Assembly: GCF_023205015.1 (NCBI RefSeq)
Contig: NZ_CP096258.1
Coordinates: 2,480,001 to 2,544,000 of the forward strand
Direction: 5' to 3'
DNA: 64,000 nt
Source of the DNA: Providencia rettgeri
GTDB taxonomy: Bacteria > Pseudomonadota > Gammaproteobacteria > Enterobacterales > Enterobacteriaceae
Position 1 is the first letter of the stretch. Each line of letters starts with the position of its first letter. Below are positions 28,318 to 38,001 of this stretch, piece by piece. A program made the translations under genes and the position numbers. The notes below the pieces were generated by a model. It was not told where the DNA came from. It did not search any database and saw only the letters and a list, made by a program, of their open reading frames with translations.

Positions 28318-29562
28318 ATGAATAAACAAAAACAACGCAAACCTTTTATTCGCTCTGCCATTTTTATTGCCATTATTGCGGCAGCTGGCGCCTCTTGGTA
28401 TTTTTATCATCAAGAAAAACAATCAGATACACAATCTACTAATGCTGTAGCAAAACCAAATTCACAACGAAGCGCGATGGGCCGCCCACCGCGTGTTTTA
28501 GCCCCTGTGCAGTTTGCCGTGGCTGAGCAAAAAGTGGTTCCACGCTTTTTATCGGGTTTAGGCACAGTACAAGCTGCAAATGTTGTCACCGTAACCAGCC
28601 GTGTTGAAGGCCAGTTAATGCAGTTGTATTTTACCGAAGGGCAACACGTTAATAAGGGCGATTTATTGGCACAGATTGACCCCCGCCCATTTGAAGTTCA
28701 GCTATCACAAGCGGAAGGCCAACTAGCTAAAGACAAAGCAACATTAGCGAATGCGCAATTAGATTTAGTTCGTTATCAAAAACTTGCTGGCACGAAAGTG
28801 ATTTCGCAACAAGAGCTAGATAACCAAAAAGCGGCGGTCTTACAGGCACAAGGCAGTATTAAAGTCGACCAAGCAGCCGTCGACAACGCCAAACTGCAGC
28901 TAACCTACAGTAAAATTACCGCCCCCATTTCAGGGCGTGTTGGTTTAAAACAAGTGGATGTCGGAAACTTTATCTCTGCGGGGACCTCAACCCCTCTTGT
29001 TGTTATCACGCAAACTCAACCTGCAAATGTCCTTTTTGCGTTACCTGAAGGCGATATTCCCGCGATCCAGCAGGCCCAATCCTCTGGTGAGAAAGTGTTG
29101 ATTGAAGCTTGGGACAGAAACAATATCGCACTTATCGCAAGTGGTGAGCTACTCAGTACGGATAACCAAATTGATGCGGCAACAGGCACGCTTAAAATAA
29201 AAGCGCGCTTTACTAACGAAGAAGAAAAACTTTTTCCAAATCAATTTGTTAACGTGAAGATGCAAGTTGAAACGCTGCAAAATGCCGTCGTGATCCCAAC
29301 CGCTGCCCTGCAAATGGGCAATGAAGGCCATTATGTCTGGATATTGAGTGATGATAATAAAGTCAGCAAACACAATGTCACTGTGGGTATGCAAGACAGC
29401 CAACAAGTGGTTATTGAAAGCGGACTTGCTGCAAATACCAAAGTCATCACCGATGGTGTTGATAAACTCACGGATGGCACAACGGTTGAAGTCGTTACCC
29501 CTGAAAGCATTGCCAAAAAAGAGTCCCGCAAAGGTAAACCGAATAGCGCGGAGAAAGCGTAA
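28318..29562 (+). CDS. mdtA: RND efflux membrane-fusion protein MdtA
   Basis: MdtA is the periplasmic adaptor linking MdtBC to TolC. 414 residues from ATG 28318: N-terminal membrane anchor (FIRSAIFIAIIAAAGASWYFY), lipoyl halves around RVEGQLMQLYFTEGQHVNKGD and ITAPISGRVGLKQVDVGN, an alpha-hairpin between them, and the beta-barrel part FNQ-like LFPNQFVNVKMQVETLQNAV. An upstream in-frame ATG at 28276 adds 14 residues with no match to the family. The stop overlaps mdtB by one base. A BaeR-like box may lie near 28187-28204 but the match is poor. Confidence 0.95.
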   Translation: MNKQKQRKPFIRSAIFIAIIAAAGASWYFYHQEKQSDTQSTNAVAKPNSQRSAMGRPPRVLAPVQFAVAEQKVVPRFLSGLGTVQAANVVTVTSRVEGQLMQLYFTEGQHVNKGDLLAQIDPRPFEVQLSQAEGQLAKDKATLANAQLDLVRYQKLAGTKVISQQELDNQKAAVLQAQGSIKVDQAAVDNAKLQLTYSKITAPISGRVGLKQVDVGNFISAGTSTPLVVITQTQPANVLFALPEGDIPAIQQAQSSGEKVLIEAWDRNNIALIASGELLSTDNQIDAATGTLKIKARFTNEEEKLFPNQFVNVKMQVETLQNAVVIPTAALQMGNEGHYVWILSDDNKVSKHNVTVGMQDSQQVVIESGLAANTKVITDGVDKLTDGTTVEVVTPESIAKKESRKGKPNSAEKA

Positions 29563-32500
29563 TGCAGCCTGAAATGTTAAAAGGCGGTGGGCCTTCTCGT
29601 TTATTTATTTTGCGCCCTGTTGCTACCACATTATTCATGGTGGCTATATTACTTGCAGGGATCATCGGCTATCGTTTCTTACCTGTTTCAGCCCTGCCCG
29701 AAGTCGATTACCCGACGATCCAAGTTGTTACCCTTTACCCGGGAGCCAGCCCCGATGTGATGACCTCTGCGGTGACTGCCCCATTGGAAACCCAGTTTGG
29801 GCAAATGTCAGGTCTTAAACAGATGTCATCGCAAAGCTCAGGAGGAGCATCAGTTATCACGTTAATGTTCCAATTAACGTTACCTTTAGAGGTCGCGGAA
29901 CAGGAAGTCCAAGCTGCGATTAATTCCGCCAGTAGCTTACTGCCTTCTGACTTACCCTATCCTCCTATTTATAATAAGGTTAACCCTGCTGACCCGCCTG
30001 TACTCACCTTAGCGGTTACCTCTGATGCGATGCCGTTAACGCAAGTGCAGGATATTATTGAAACGCGAATTGCCCAAAAAATATCCCAAGTCAATGGGGT
30101 GGGCTTAGTCACCTTAGCGGGCGGCCAGCGCCCTGCTGTTCGCGTGAATATCAACCCGCAAGCCATGGCAGCCAAAGGATTAGATAGCGAAACGATCCGC
30201 CTTGCCATTAACAATGCGAACGTCAACTCCGCAAAAGGGAGTTTCGATGGCCCAACGCGGGCGGTAACGCTGTCTGCTAACGACCAAATGAAGTCACTTG
30301 ACGACTATCGTCAACTTATTGTGGCCTTTCAAAATGGGGCACCAGTGCGTTTGGGCGATATTGCAACGATTGCACAAGGGGCTGAAAATGCCTATTTAGG
30401 GGCATGGGCTAATAATGAACAAGCGATCGTGATCAATGTTCAACGACAGCCCGGTGCTAACGTCATTGAAACCACTGATACCATTCGTTCCCTGCTGCCT
30501 GAACTGATTGAAAGTTTACCTAAATCGGTTAATGTCGATATTTTAACCGATAGAACCAGTACCATTCGTGCTTCCGTTAATGATGTACAATTTGAGTTAA
30601 TGTTAGCTATCGCCCTCGTAGTGATGGTAATTTATTTGTTTTTACGCAATGGAATTGCCACTTTGATACCGGGCATTGCCGTACCCCTATCGCTCGTTGG
30701 TACCTTTGCTGTGATGTATTTTTGCGGTTTTTCTGTCAATAACCTCACCCTAATGGCTTTAACCATCGCCACCGGTTTTGTGGTCGATGACGCGATAGTG
30801 GTGATTGAAAATATTTCCCGCTACTTAGAACAAGGCGATAAACCTCTGGTCGCTGCACTCAAAGGGGCGGGTGAAATCGGGTTTACCATTATCTCCCTTA
30901 CCTTTTCCTTGGTTGCGGTGTTAATCCCGCTGTTATTTATGGGGGATATTGTCGGTCGGTTATTCCGTGAATTTGCCATTACCTTGGCTGTGGCGATTTT
31001 GATTTCCGCGGTCGTCTCTTTGACGTTAACGCCAATGATGTGCGCGCGTTTATTAAAACCGGAATCACAACATAAGCATAATCGTTTCGAGTTAGCGTGC
31101 GAGCGTTTCTTTGACCGTATGGTTGCTGGATACGCAATTTGGTTAAAACGTATTCTCAACCACCAATGGTTAACGCTTTCAGTGGCGCTAGGCACCATGG
31201 TACTGACTGTCTTGCTGTATATGTGGATCCCAAAAGGGTTTTTCCCATTACAAGATAGTGGAATTATTCAAGGCTCAATTGAAAGCCGTCAATCCATTTC
31301 TTTTGATGCAATGGCGCAAAAGCAGCAAGAAGTCGCATCAAAACTATTAGCCGATCCCGCGGTCGACAATGTCACCACCTATGTGGGAGTTGATGGCAGC
31401 AACCCAACATTAAACAATGTGCGCTTACAAATTACCCTAAAACCCCTTGATGAGCGTGAAGACAGGGTTGTGGCGATTATTGACCGTCTACAACAATCCG
31501 TGGATAACATTGCTGGGGTGAATTTATATCTGCAACCCATGCAAGATCTCACCATCGATACGCAAGTGGCACGAACGCAGTATCAATTCACTTTACAAGC
31601 CGGTTCATTAGAGGAATTAACCACTTGGGTTCCACGCTTGTTAGACGCCCTAGACCAACAACCTGAACTCACTGATGTCAGTAGTGATTGGCAAAATAAA
31701 GGGTTAGTTGCTTATGTGAATGTGAACCGCGATACAGCAAGCCGTTTTGGTATCACGATGTCAGCCATTGATAACGCTTTATATAATGCATTTGGGCAGC
31801 GAATGATTTCGACTATCTATACGCAGTCAAATCAATATCGAGTGATATTAGAACATGACACACAAACCCGTGATGGTATGGATGCGCTGAATGATATCCG
31901 CCTAAAAGGAACTGATGGTGCCATTGTCCCATTGAGCACCTTAGTGAACATTCGAGAAGGTAATGGGCCATTAGCCATTAATCACCTCGACCAATTTCCC
32001 GCAGTGACCTTTTCGTTTAATGTGGCGGATGGCGCTTCGCTTGAGTCTGCCGTCAATGCCGTGAAATTGGCCGAATCACAAATTGCTATGCCAAAATCTA
32101 TTACCACGCAATTCCAAGGGGCAACTTTAGCCTTTGAAGCTGCGTTAAGCAGTACTATCTGGCTAATTGCAGCTGCAATTGTGGCAATGTATATCGTATT
32201 GGGCATTTTATATGAGAGTTTCATTCACCCGATTACTATTTTGTCTACCCTACCGACAGCCGGGGTTGGTGCACTACTCGCTTTAATGATGGCCGGGAAA
32301 GACCTTGATGTTATTGCGGTCATCGGCATCATCTTACTAATTGGTATCGTGAAAAAGAATGCCATTATGATGATTGACTTTGCCCTTGCGGCAGAGCGTG
32401 AACAGGGAATGTCCCCTTATGATGCCATCTACCAAGCATGCTTGCTGCGTTTTCGCCCAATTTTGATGACCACCATGGCGGCATTGCTGGGTGCCTTACC

Positions 32501-32684
32501 ATTAATGTTAAGTACCGGTGTCGGTGCAGAATTACGTCAACCGTTAGGTATTTGTATGGTTGGCGGCTTAATTATGAGCCAAATCCTTACCCTATTTACC
32601 ACACCAGTGATTTACTTATTGTTCGACCGTCTTTCTCATTACTTTAAAGACCGTCGCCAAGCGAAGAAGGCACAGGTGTCATAA
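29562..32684 (+). CDS. mdtB: RND efflux transporter subunit MdtB
   Basis: A 1040-residue RND pump with 12 spans and two large periplasmic loops. It starts PSRLFILRPVATTLFMVAI and has LPVSALPEVDYPTIQV, GFVVDDAIVVIENISRYLEQG with the proton-relay aspartates, and GIVKKNAIMMIDFALAAE. MdtB and MdtC form a mixed trimer that exports bile salts, novobiocin and other compounds in E. coli. One-base overlaps with mdtA and mdtC show tight coupling. Confidence 0.97.
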   Translation: MQPEMLKGGGPSRLFILRPVATTLFMVAILLAGIIGYRFLPVSALPEVDYPTIQVVTLYPGASPDVMTSAVTAPLETQFGQMSGLKQMSSQSSGGASVITLMFQLTLPLEVAEQEVQAAINSASSLLPSDLPYPPIYNKVNPADPPVLTLAVTSDAMPLTQVQDIIETRIAQKISQVNGVGLVTLAGGQRPAVRVNINPQAMAAKGLDSETIRLAINNANVNSAKGSFDGPTRAVTLSANDQMKSLDDYRQLIVAFQNGAPVRLGDIATIAQGAENAYLGAWANNEQAIVINVQRQPGANVIETTDTIRSLLPELIESLPKSVNVDILTDRTSTIRASVNDVQFELMLAIALVVMVIYLFLRNGIATLIPGIAVPLSLVGTFAVMYFCGFSVNNLTLMALTIATGFVVDDAIVVIENISRYLEQGDKPLVAALKGAGEIGFTIISLTFSLVAVLIPLLFMGDIVGRLFREFAITLAVAILISAVVSLTLTPMMCARLLKPESQHKHNRFELACERFFDRMVAGYAIWLKRILNHQWLTLSVALGTMVLTVLLYMWIPKGFFPLQDSGIIQGSIESRQSISFDAMAQKQQEVASKLLADPAVDNVTTYVGVDGSNPTLNNVRLQITLKPLDEREDRVVAIIDRLQQSVDNIAGVNLYLQPMQDLTIDTQVARTQYQFTLQAGSLEELTTWVPRLLDALDQQPELTDVSSDWQNKGLVAYVNVNRDTASRFGITMSAIDNALYNAFGQRMISTIYTQSNQYRVILEHDTQTRDGMDALNDIRLKGTDGAIVPLSTLVNIREGNGPLAINHLDQFPAVTFSFNVADGASLESAVNAVKLAESQIAMPKSITTQFQGATLAFEAALSSTIWLIAAAIVAMYIVLGILYESFIHPITILSTLPTAGVGALLALMMAGKDLDVIAVIGIILLIGIVKKNAIMMIDFALAAEREQGMSPYDAIYQACLLRFRPILMTTMAALLGALPLMLSTGVGAELRQPLGICMVGGLIMSQILTLFTTPVIYLLFDRLSHYFKDRRQAKKAQVS

Positions 32685-35600
32685 TGAAGCGCTTCTTTGC
32701 TCTATTTATTAGCCGCCCGGTAGCGACCACGCTTATCAGCGTTGCGATTACCTTGTGTGGTGCCTTAAGTTTTCTATTTTTACCGGTTTCTCCGTTGCCT
32801 CAAGTGGATTACCCTGTGATCAACGTGACAGCGTCACTTCCTGGCGCATCACCCGAAACCATGGCGTCCTCGGTTGCGACGCCACTTGAACGCTCTTTAG
32901 GCAGTATTGCGGGGATCAGCGAAATGACCTCAAGCAGTGCGCTTGGGCGAACCACTATTACCCTTGAGTTTAATCTCGACAAAGACATTAATAACGCGGC
33001 ACGTGAAGTGCAAGCCGCGATTAATGCTGCACAAAACTTATTGCCCAGCGGTATGCCAAGCCGTCCACGTTATTACAAGTCAAACCCGTCTGATGCGCCA
33101 ATTATGATCTTAACCATGACCTCAGATACTATGGGTACTGGCGAAATTTATGATATAGCGTCGACGCGTTTAGCCCAGCGAATTGCGCAGATTGAGGGGG
33201 TTAGTGAAGTTTCAGTGGGGGGAGGTTCGCTCCCTGCAGTTCGGGTTGAACTCAACCCAACCGCCCTATTTAATCAAGGGGTTTCCCTTGATGCCGTGCG
33301 CTCAGCCATTAGTAGTGCAAACGTTCGCCAACCACAAGGCTACATCAATGATGATGAAAAGCGTTATCAGGTGCAGACCAATGATGAATTAAAAAAAGCC
33401 GCAGATTATCGACCCATTATTGTTCATTATAGCCAAGGTAATGCCGTTAAACTCAGCGATGTCGCCAATGTTAAAGATTCCATTGAAAATGTACGGGCTG
33501 CCGGTATGGCAGACGGTAAACCGGCTATTTTGATTGTTATTCGCCGCGAGGCGGGTGCCAATATCATTGAGACAGTGAATCGAATTCGTGATGAATTACC
33601 TGAATTCAATGACATGATCCCAGCCGCCATTGAGCTAAAAGTGGCACAAGACCGGACACCGACCATCCGTGCGTCTTTAGCTGAAGTGGAACGCGCCTTG
33701 CTGATTGCCGTTGCTTTGGTGATCCTCGTTGTGCTGCTGTTCTTACGTTCAGGTCGCGCTACTTTGATCCCTGCAATTGCCGTCCCCGTTTCATTGATTG
33801 GAACTTTTACGGCCATGTATTTATGTGGCTTTAGTTTAAATAACTTGTCATTGATGGCATTAACGGTTGCGACGGGCTTTGTGGTCGATGATGCGATTGT
33901 CGTATTGGAAAATATCTCGCGTCATATCGAAAATGGTAAAAAACCGTTTATTGCGGCGGTTAAAGGCGTGCATGAAGTCGGCTTTACCGTCGTTTCCATG
34001 AGTATTTCCTTAGTGGCTGTTTTTATTCCGCTACTGCTTATGGATGGGCTCGTCGGTCGCTTATTTAGTGAGTTTGCCATTACCCTTGCAACCGCTATCG
34101 GTATTTCGTTGGTGATTTCGCTAACGCTCACCCCCATGATGTGTGCTTATTTACTGAAGAAACGCCCTCACAACGTCAAAGCCAAGCATCGCGGGTTTGG
34201 CCGTGTGTTATTGCGCTTGCAAGAAAGTTATGGCGTCGCTTTAAAATGGGTACTCGAACATCGCCGTAGTGTTCTCGCGGTGCTATTTGCCACAATCGGC
34301 TTAAACGTTTATCTGTATATTACCGTTCCAAAAACTTTCTTTCCTGAACAAGATACCGGCCGTGTGCTGGGCTTTGTTCGCGCAGACCAAAGTATTTCAT
34401 TTCAGTCAATGAAAGAAAAAATGACCCGTTTTATGCAGCAAGTTAAAGCCGACCCAGCGACGGATAATGTCACCGGTTTTACTGGCGGTAGCCGAGTAAA
34501 CAGCGGTTTTATGTATATCTCATTAAAACCACTGGGTGAACGTACTGAAAGTTCAGCTGAAGTCATTAATCGGTTACGCATGAAATTAGCCAATGAGCCT
34601 GGGGCTAACCTGTTTATGATGCCAGTACAAGATATTCGTGTGGGAGGTCGACAGGCCAATGCCAGTTACCAGTTTACCCTGCTTGCAGATGAACTTTCAG
34701 CATTGCGTGACTGGGAACCCGCCATTCGTAAAGCACTCGGTGAATTGCCACAGCTGACCGACGTGAACTCGGATAAGGAAGACAAAGGCGCAGAAATGGC
34801 TATCACCTACGATAGGGACTTAATGGCCCAGCTAGGTATCGATGTCCGTGAAGCCAACAGCTTGCTCAACAATGCATTTGGTCAGCGCCAAGTTTCCACT
34901 ATTTATGAGGCAATGAACCAATATAAAGTAGTGATGGAAGTTGCCCCTGAATATACGCAAGATGTTAGCTCTCTCGATAAGATGTTTGTTATCAATAAAA
35001 CAGGTGAAGCGATCCCACTGTCGTATTTTGCGCGTTGGCAGCCGGCGAATGCCCCATTAAGCGTGAATCACCAAGGGCTATCTGCTTCATCCACTATCGC
35101 GTTTAATGTTGCGGACGGCTATACCTTAAATGATGCCATTGTCGAAATTGAAAAAACCATGACTGCACTTGGCGTACCATCGACGGTAAGAGGCACTTTT
35201 GCAGGAACGGCACAAATATTCCAAGAAACCTTACAGTCACAATTGTTTTTAATTTTAGCCGCCATTGTGACCGTTTATTTGGTTCTGGGTATATTATATG
35301 AAAGTTATATTCACCCACTGACTATTTTATCAACCCTTCCCTCTGCAGGTGTCGGTGCATTATTAGCCCTTGAGTTATTTGATACGCCATTTAGTTTAAT
35401 CGCCTTAATTGGCATCATGCTATTAATTGGGATCGTCAAGAAGAACGCCATTATTATGGTGGACTTTGCTATTCAAGCACAAAGAACAGCGGGTTTAACC
35501 GCTCAAGAAGCCATTTTCCGCGCCAGTTTATTACGTTTTCGCCCTATTTTAATGACGACACTCGCCGCTATTTTTGGTGCGTTACCGTTAATGTTAGGTA

Positions 35601-35785
35601 GTGGTGATGGAGCAGAACTACGTCAACCTCTCGGGATCACCATTGTCGGTGGCTTAATAATGAGCCAATTACTGACCTTATTTACCACGCCTGTTGTGTA
35701 TTTAAGTTTTGATAGCTTAAGGCAACGTTGGCAGCGCAAAAAGTCATTAACGCAAAAAATCGCGGAGAATAACCATGAAGCTTAG
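32684..35785 (+). CDS. mdtC: RND efflux transporter subunit MdtC
   Basis: A 1033-residue RND pump paralogous to MdtB: LFISRPVATTLISVAITL, LPVSPLPQVDYPVINV, GFVVDDAIVVLENISRHIE and GIVKKNAIIMVDFAIQAQ. It partners MdtB in the trimer. Its stop lies inside the start of baeS (11-base overlap). The mdtD gene that follows mdtC in E. coli is absent. Confidence 0.97.
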   Translation: MKRFFALFISRPVATTLISVAITLCGALSFLFLPVSPLPQVDYPVINVTASLPGASPETMASSVATPLERSLGSIAGISEMTSSSALGRTTITLEFNLDKDINNAAREVQAAINAAQNLLPSGMPSRPRYYKSNPSDAPIMILTMTSDTMGTGEIYDIASTRLAQRIAQIEGVSEVSVGGGSLPAVRVELNPTALFNQGVSLDAVRSAISSANVRQPQGYINDDEKRYQVQTNDELKKAADYRPIIVHYSQGNAVKLSDVANVKDSIENVRAAGMADGKPAILIVIRREAGANIIETVNRIRDELPEFNDMIPAAIELKVAQDRTPTIRASLAEVERALLIAVALVILVVLLFLRSGRATLIPAIAVPVSLIGTFTAMYLCGFSLNNLSLMALTVATGFVVDDAIVVLENISRHIENGKKPFIAAVKGVHEVGFTVVSMSISLVAVFIPLLLMDGLVGRLFSEFAITLATAIGISLVISLTLTPMMCAYLLKKRPHNVKAKHRGFGRVLLRLQESYGVALKWVLEHRRSVLAVLFATIGLNVYLYITVPKTFFPEQDTGRVLGFVRADQSISFQSMKEKMTRFMQQVKADPATDNVTGFTGGSRVNSGFMYISLKPLGERTESSAEVINRLRMKLANEPGANLFMMPVQDIRVGGRQANASYQFTLLADELSALRDWEPAIRKALGELPQLTDVNSDKEDKGAEMAITYDRDLMAQLGIDVREANSLLNNAFGQRQVSTIYEAMNQYKVVMEVAPEYTQDVSSLDKMFVINKTGEAIPLSYFARWQPANAPLSVNHQGLSASSTIAFNVADGYTLNDAIVEIEKTMTALGVPSTVRGTFAGTAQIFQETLQSQLFLILAAIVTVYLVLGILYESYIHPLTILSTLPSAGVGALLALELFDTPFSLIALIGIMLLIGIVKKNAIIMVDFAIQAQRTAGLTAQEAIFRASLLRFRPILMTTLAAIFGALPLMLGSGDGAELRQPLGITIVGGLIMSQLLTLFTTPVVYLSFDSLRQRWQRKKSLTQKIAENNHEA

Positions 35786-37163
35786 GTTGAATAGTGTGAG
35801 TACTCGCCTTTTTTTAGCTATTTTTGCAACATGCTTATTGCTAGTGCTGATTATGCACCAAGGCGTACGCATGAGCTTTCAACACGGCTTTATTGATTAT
35901 ATAAAAGAAAATGACCAGCAGCGTGTAGAACTGGTTTCTTCCGCCCTTGCGGAACAATATGAAGAGATGGGCAATTGGGGTTTTCTGATTGGTAATGAAC
36001 GCATTTTTTTTCGTATTTTGCGCTCGGTAGAGCATCAACAACACCGCGGTCCTATGCGCCAGCGTTGGCGAACAACTTTTTGGGTTTATGATACACAGAA
36101 CAGGCTCATTTTCGGGCAAGACACACCTTTACCTAGTAAAGTCTTGCGTGAACCCATTATTACCAGCGGTGGTGATACCGTAGGCTGGCTTGTTGCCAGC
36201 TATGAAACGGGCATTAGCAGTGCCCTTGACCGCCGTTTTGATACCAAACAAATGTACACCAGCTGGATCATCGCTGGGCTGTCTTTATTTGTGGCCCTTA
36301 TTGCCACATTATTTCTTGCTCGTAGCTTTTTAAGACCCATCAAGCGTTTGCTCGAAGGAACAAATCAGCTCGCTAATGGTGATTTCACTACACGGGTTCC
36401 TGAGTCTGGCCGCGATGAACTTGGGCAACTGGCTAAAGATTTTAACCATCTGGCCTCGACCCTCGAAAAAAACGAACAAATGCGGCGTGATTATATGGCG
36501 GATATTTCCCATGAGCTCCGCACCCCATTGTCAGTTTTACGCGGTGAGTTAGAAGCGGTGCAAGATGGTGTTCGCCAAGCCACGCCCGAAACAATTAATT
36601 CCCTACTCAATGAAACCCAAACTTTAATTAAGCTGGTTAATGACCTCCACCAGCTCTCGTTATCGGATAGAGGCTCATTGGTCTATCGTATGCAACTTAC
36701 CGATATCATTCCTTTAATTGAAATGGCAATAGGCCAAGCTCGCTGGCGGTTAGAAGACCAACAACTTTCGGTTGAACGAAAATTTATTGCACAAGGCAAC
36801 GTGTTTGCAGACCCTGACCGCATCACCCAGTTGTTCTATAATTTGATGGAAAACAGCTTACGCTATACGGATCCACACGGTAAAATTGACGTTCAAGTCA
36901 CACAAGACCAAAACCAGCTCAATATCATTTGGCAAGATAGCGCCCCAGGGCTTACTGCTGAACAATGCCAACATTTATTTGAACGTTTTTACCGCGCTGA
37001 AGGCTCTCGTAATCGCGCCAGTGGTGGTTCCGGTTTAGGCCTGGCCATTTGCTATAATATTGTTGAGGCTCACCATGGTACAATTTCTGCGGCACCGTCA
37101 TCATTAGGTGGTGTCAAAATTACCATTAATTTACCGATTCAATTAAAAGATAAAGGGTTATGA
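35775..37163 (+). CDS. baeS: Envelope-stress sensor kinase BaeS
   Basis: BaeS senses envelope damage (indole, metals, misfolded pilins) and phosphorylates BaeR. 462 residues: first span near 11-28, periplasmic domain, second span about 163-185, HAMP, then DISHELRTPL with the phosphorylated His246, the N box ENSLRYTD and the ATP lid GGSGLGLAI. It overlaps mdtC and baeR, so sensor, regulator and pump are one transcript. Confidence 0.96.
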   Translation: MKLRLNSVSTRLFLAIFATCLLLVLIMHQGVRMSFQHGFIDYIKENDQQRVELVSSALAEQYEEMGNWGFLIGNERIFFRILRSVEHQQHRGPMRQRWRTTFWVYDTQNRLIFGQDTPLPSKVLREPIITSGGDTVGWLVASYETGISSALDRRFDTKQMYTSWIIAGLSLFVALIATLFLARSFLRPIKRLLEGTNQLANGDFTTRVPESGRDELGQLAKDFNHLASTLEKNEQMRRDYMADISHELRTPLSVLRGELEAVQDGVRQATPETINSLLNETQTLIKLVNDLHQLSLSDRGSLVYRMQLTDIIPLIEMAIGQARWRLEDQQLSVERKFIAQGNVFADPDRITQLFYNLMENSLRYTDPHGKIDVQVTQDQNQLNIIWQDSAPGLTAEQCQHLFERFYRAEGSRNRASGGSGLGLAICYNIVEAHHGTISAAPSSLGGVKITINLPIQLKDKGL

Positions 37164-37165
37164 TC

Positions 37166-37873
37166 ATGGCTGAACAGAGTAATATCCCTATTTTGGTTGT
37201 GGAAGATGAACCCAAATTAGGCCAACTGCTGTTTGACTATTTACACGCTGCAAACTATCAACCCGCATTAATTGCGCGTGGTGATGAAGTCATCGATTAT
37301 GTTAAGCAGCATCAACCTGCACTTATTTTATTAGATTTAATGTTGCCCGGTATGGACGGCATATCCGTATGCCGTGAATTGCGAAAATTTAGTGATGTTC
37401 CCATTATTATGGTGACCGCAAAAACAGAAGAAATTGATCGTTTGCTAGGGTTAGAAATTGGGGCTGATGACTATATTTGTAAACCCTTTAGCCCGCGAGA
37501 AGTTGTGGCTCGTGTCAAAACCATTTTACGTCGTTGCCAGCCAAATATGGCGGCGTACAACAGCCAAACGAATAATGATAATCAAACCAAACTAATTATT
37601 GATGAAAATGCCTTTCAAGTACGCTATGGCTCACAGTTACTTGAACTGACACCCGCTGAATTTCGGTTACTCAAATTTATGTCTGATAATGCGGGTATGG
37701 TGTTTTCTCGTGATCAGCTACTGGATATCTTATATGACGACCACCGGGTAGTCACTGATCGTACCATTGATAGCCACGTCAAAAATTTACGCCGTAAATT
37801 GGAATCTCTCGATAACGAAAAAACCTTTATTCGCTCAATTTATGGCCTTGGCTACCGTTGGGATGAATATTAA
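37166..37873 (+). CDS. baeR: Envelope-stress response regulator BaeR
   Basis: An OmpR-type regulator. Receiver domain VVEDEPKLGQLLFDYL with the phosphorylated aspartate in LLDLMLPGMDG and the lysine in DDYICKPFSP; winged-helix DNA-binding half ending TIDSHVKNLRRKLE and YGLGYRW. I prefer the ATG at 37166, 8 bases after AAGGG, giving 235 residues; an ATG at 37160 that overlaps the baeS stop (ATGA) is the alternative. Confidence 0.96.
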   Translation: MAEQSNIPILVVEDEPKLGQLLFDYLHAANYQPALIARGDEVIDYVKQHQPALILLDLMLPGMDGISVCRELRKFSDVPIIMVTAKTEEIDRLLGLEIGADDYICKPFSPREVVARVKTILRRCQPNMAAYNSQTNNDNQTKLIIDENAFQVRYGSQLLELTPAEFRLLKFMSDNAGMVFSRDQLLDILYDDHRVVTDRTIDSHVKNLRRKLESLDNEKTFIRSIYGLGYRWDEY

Positions 37874-38001
37874 TCAACCAATAGACATACTGTTCTTGTG
37901 GGATATTTGGTTTTTTTATCAAATAGGAGTAAAATCCTCATCCTTTAAAAATACTCTCTCCTAAGAGTGAGTGCTGACTTGATATCAGATAGAGAATAAC
38001 C

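Noticed and set aside
30821..31198. Long minus-strand frames inside mdtB and mdtC
   Set aside because: They are shadows of strongly conserved plus-strand genes.
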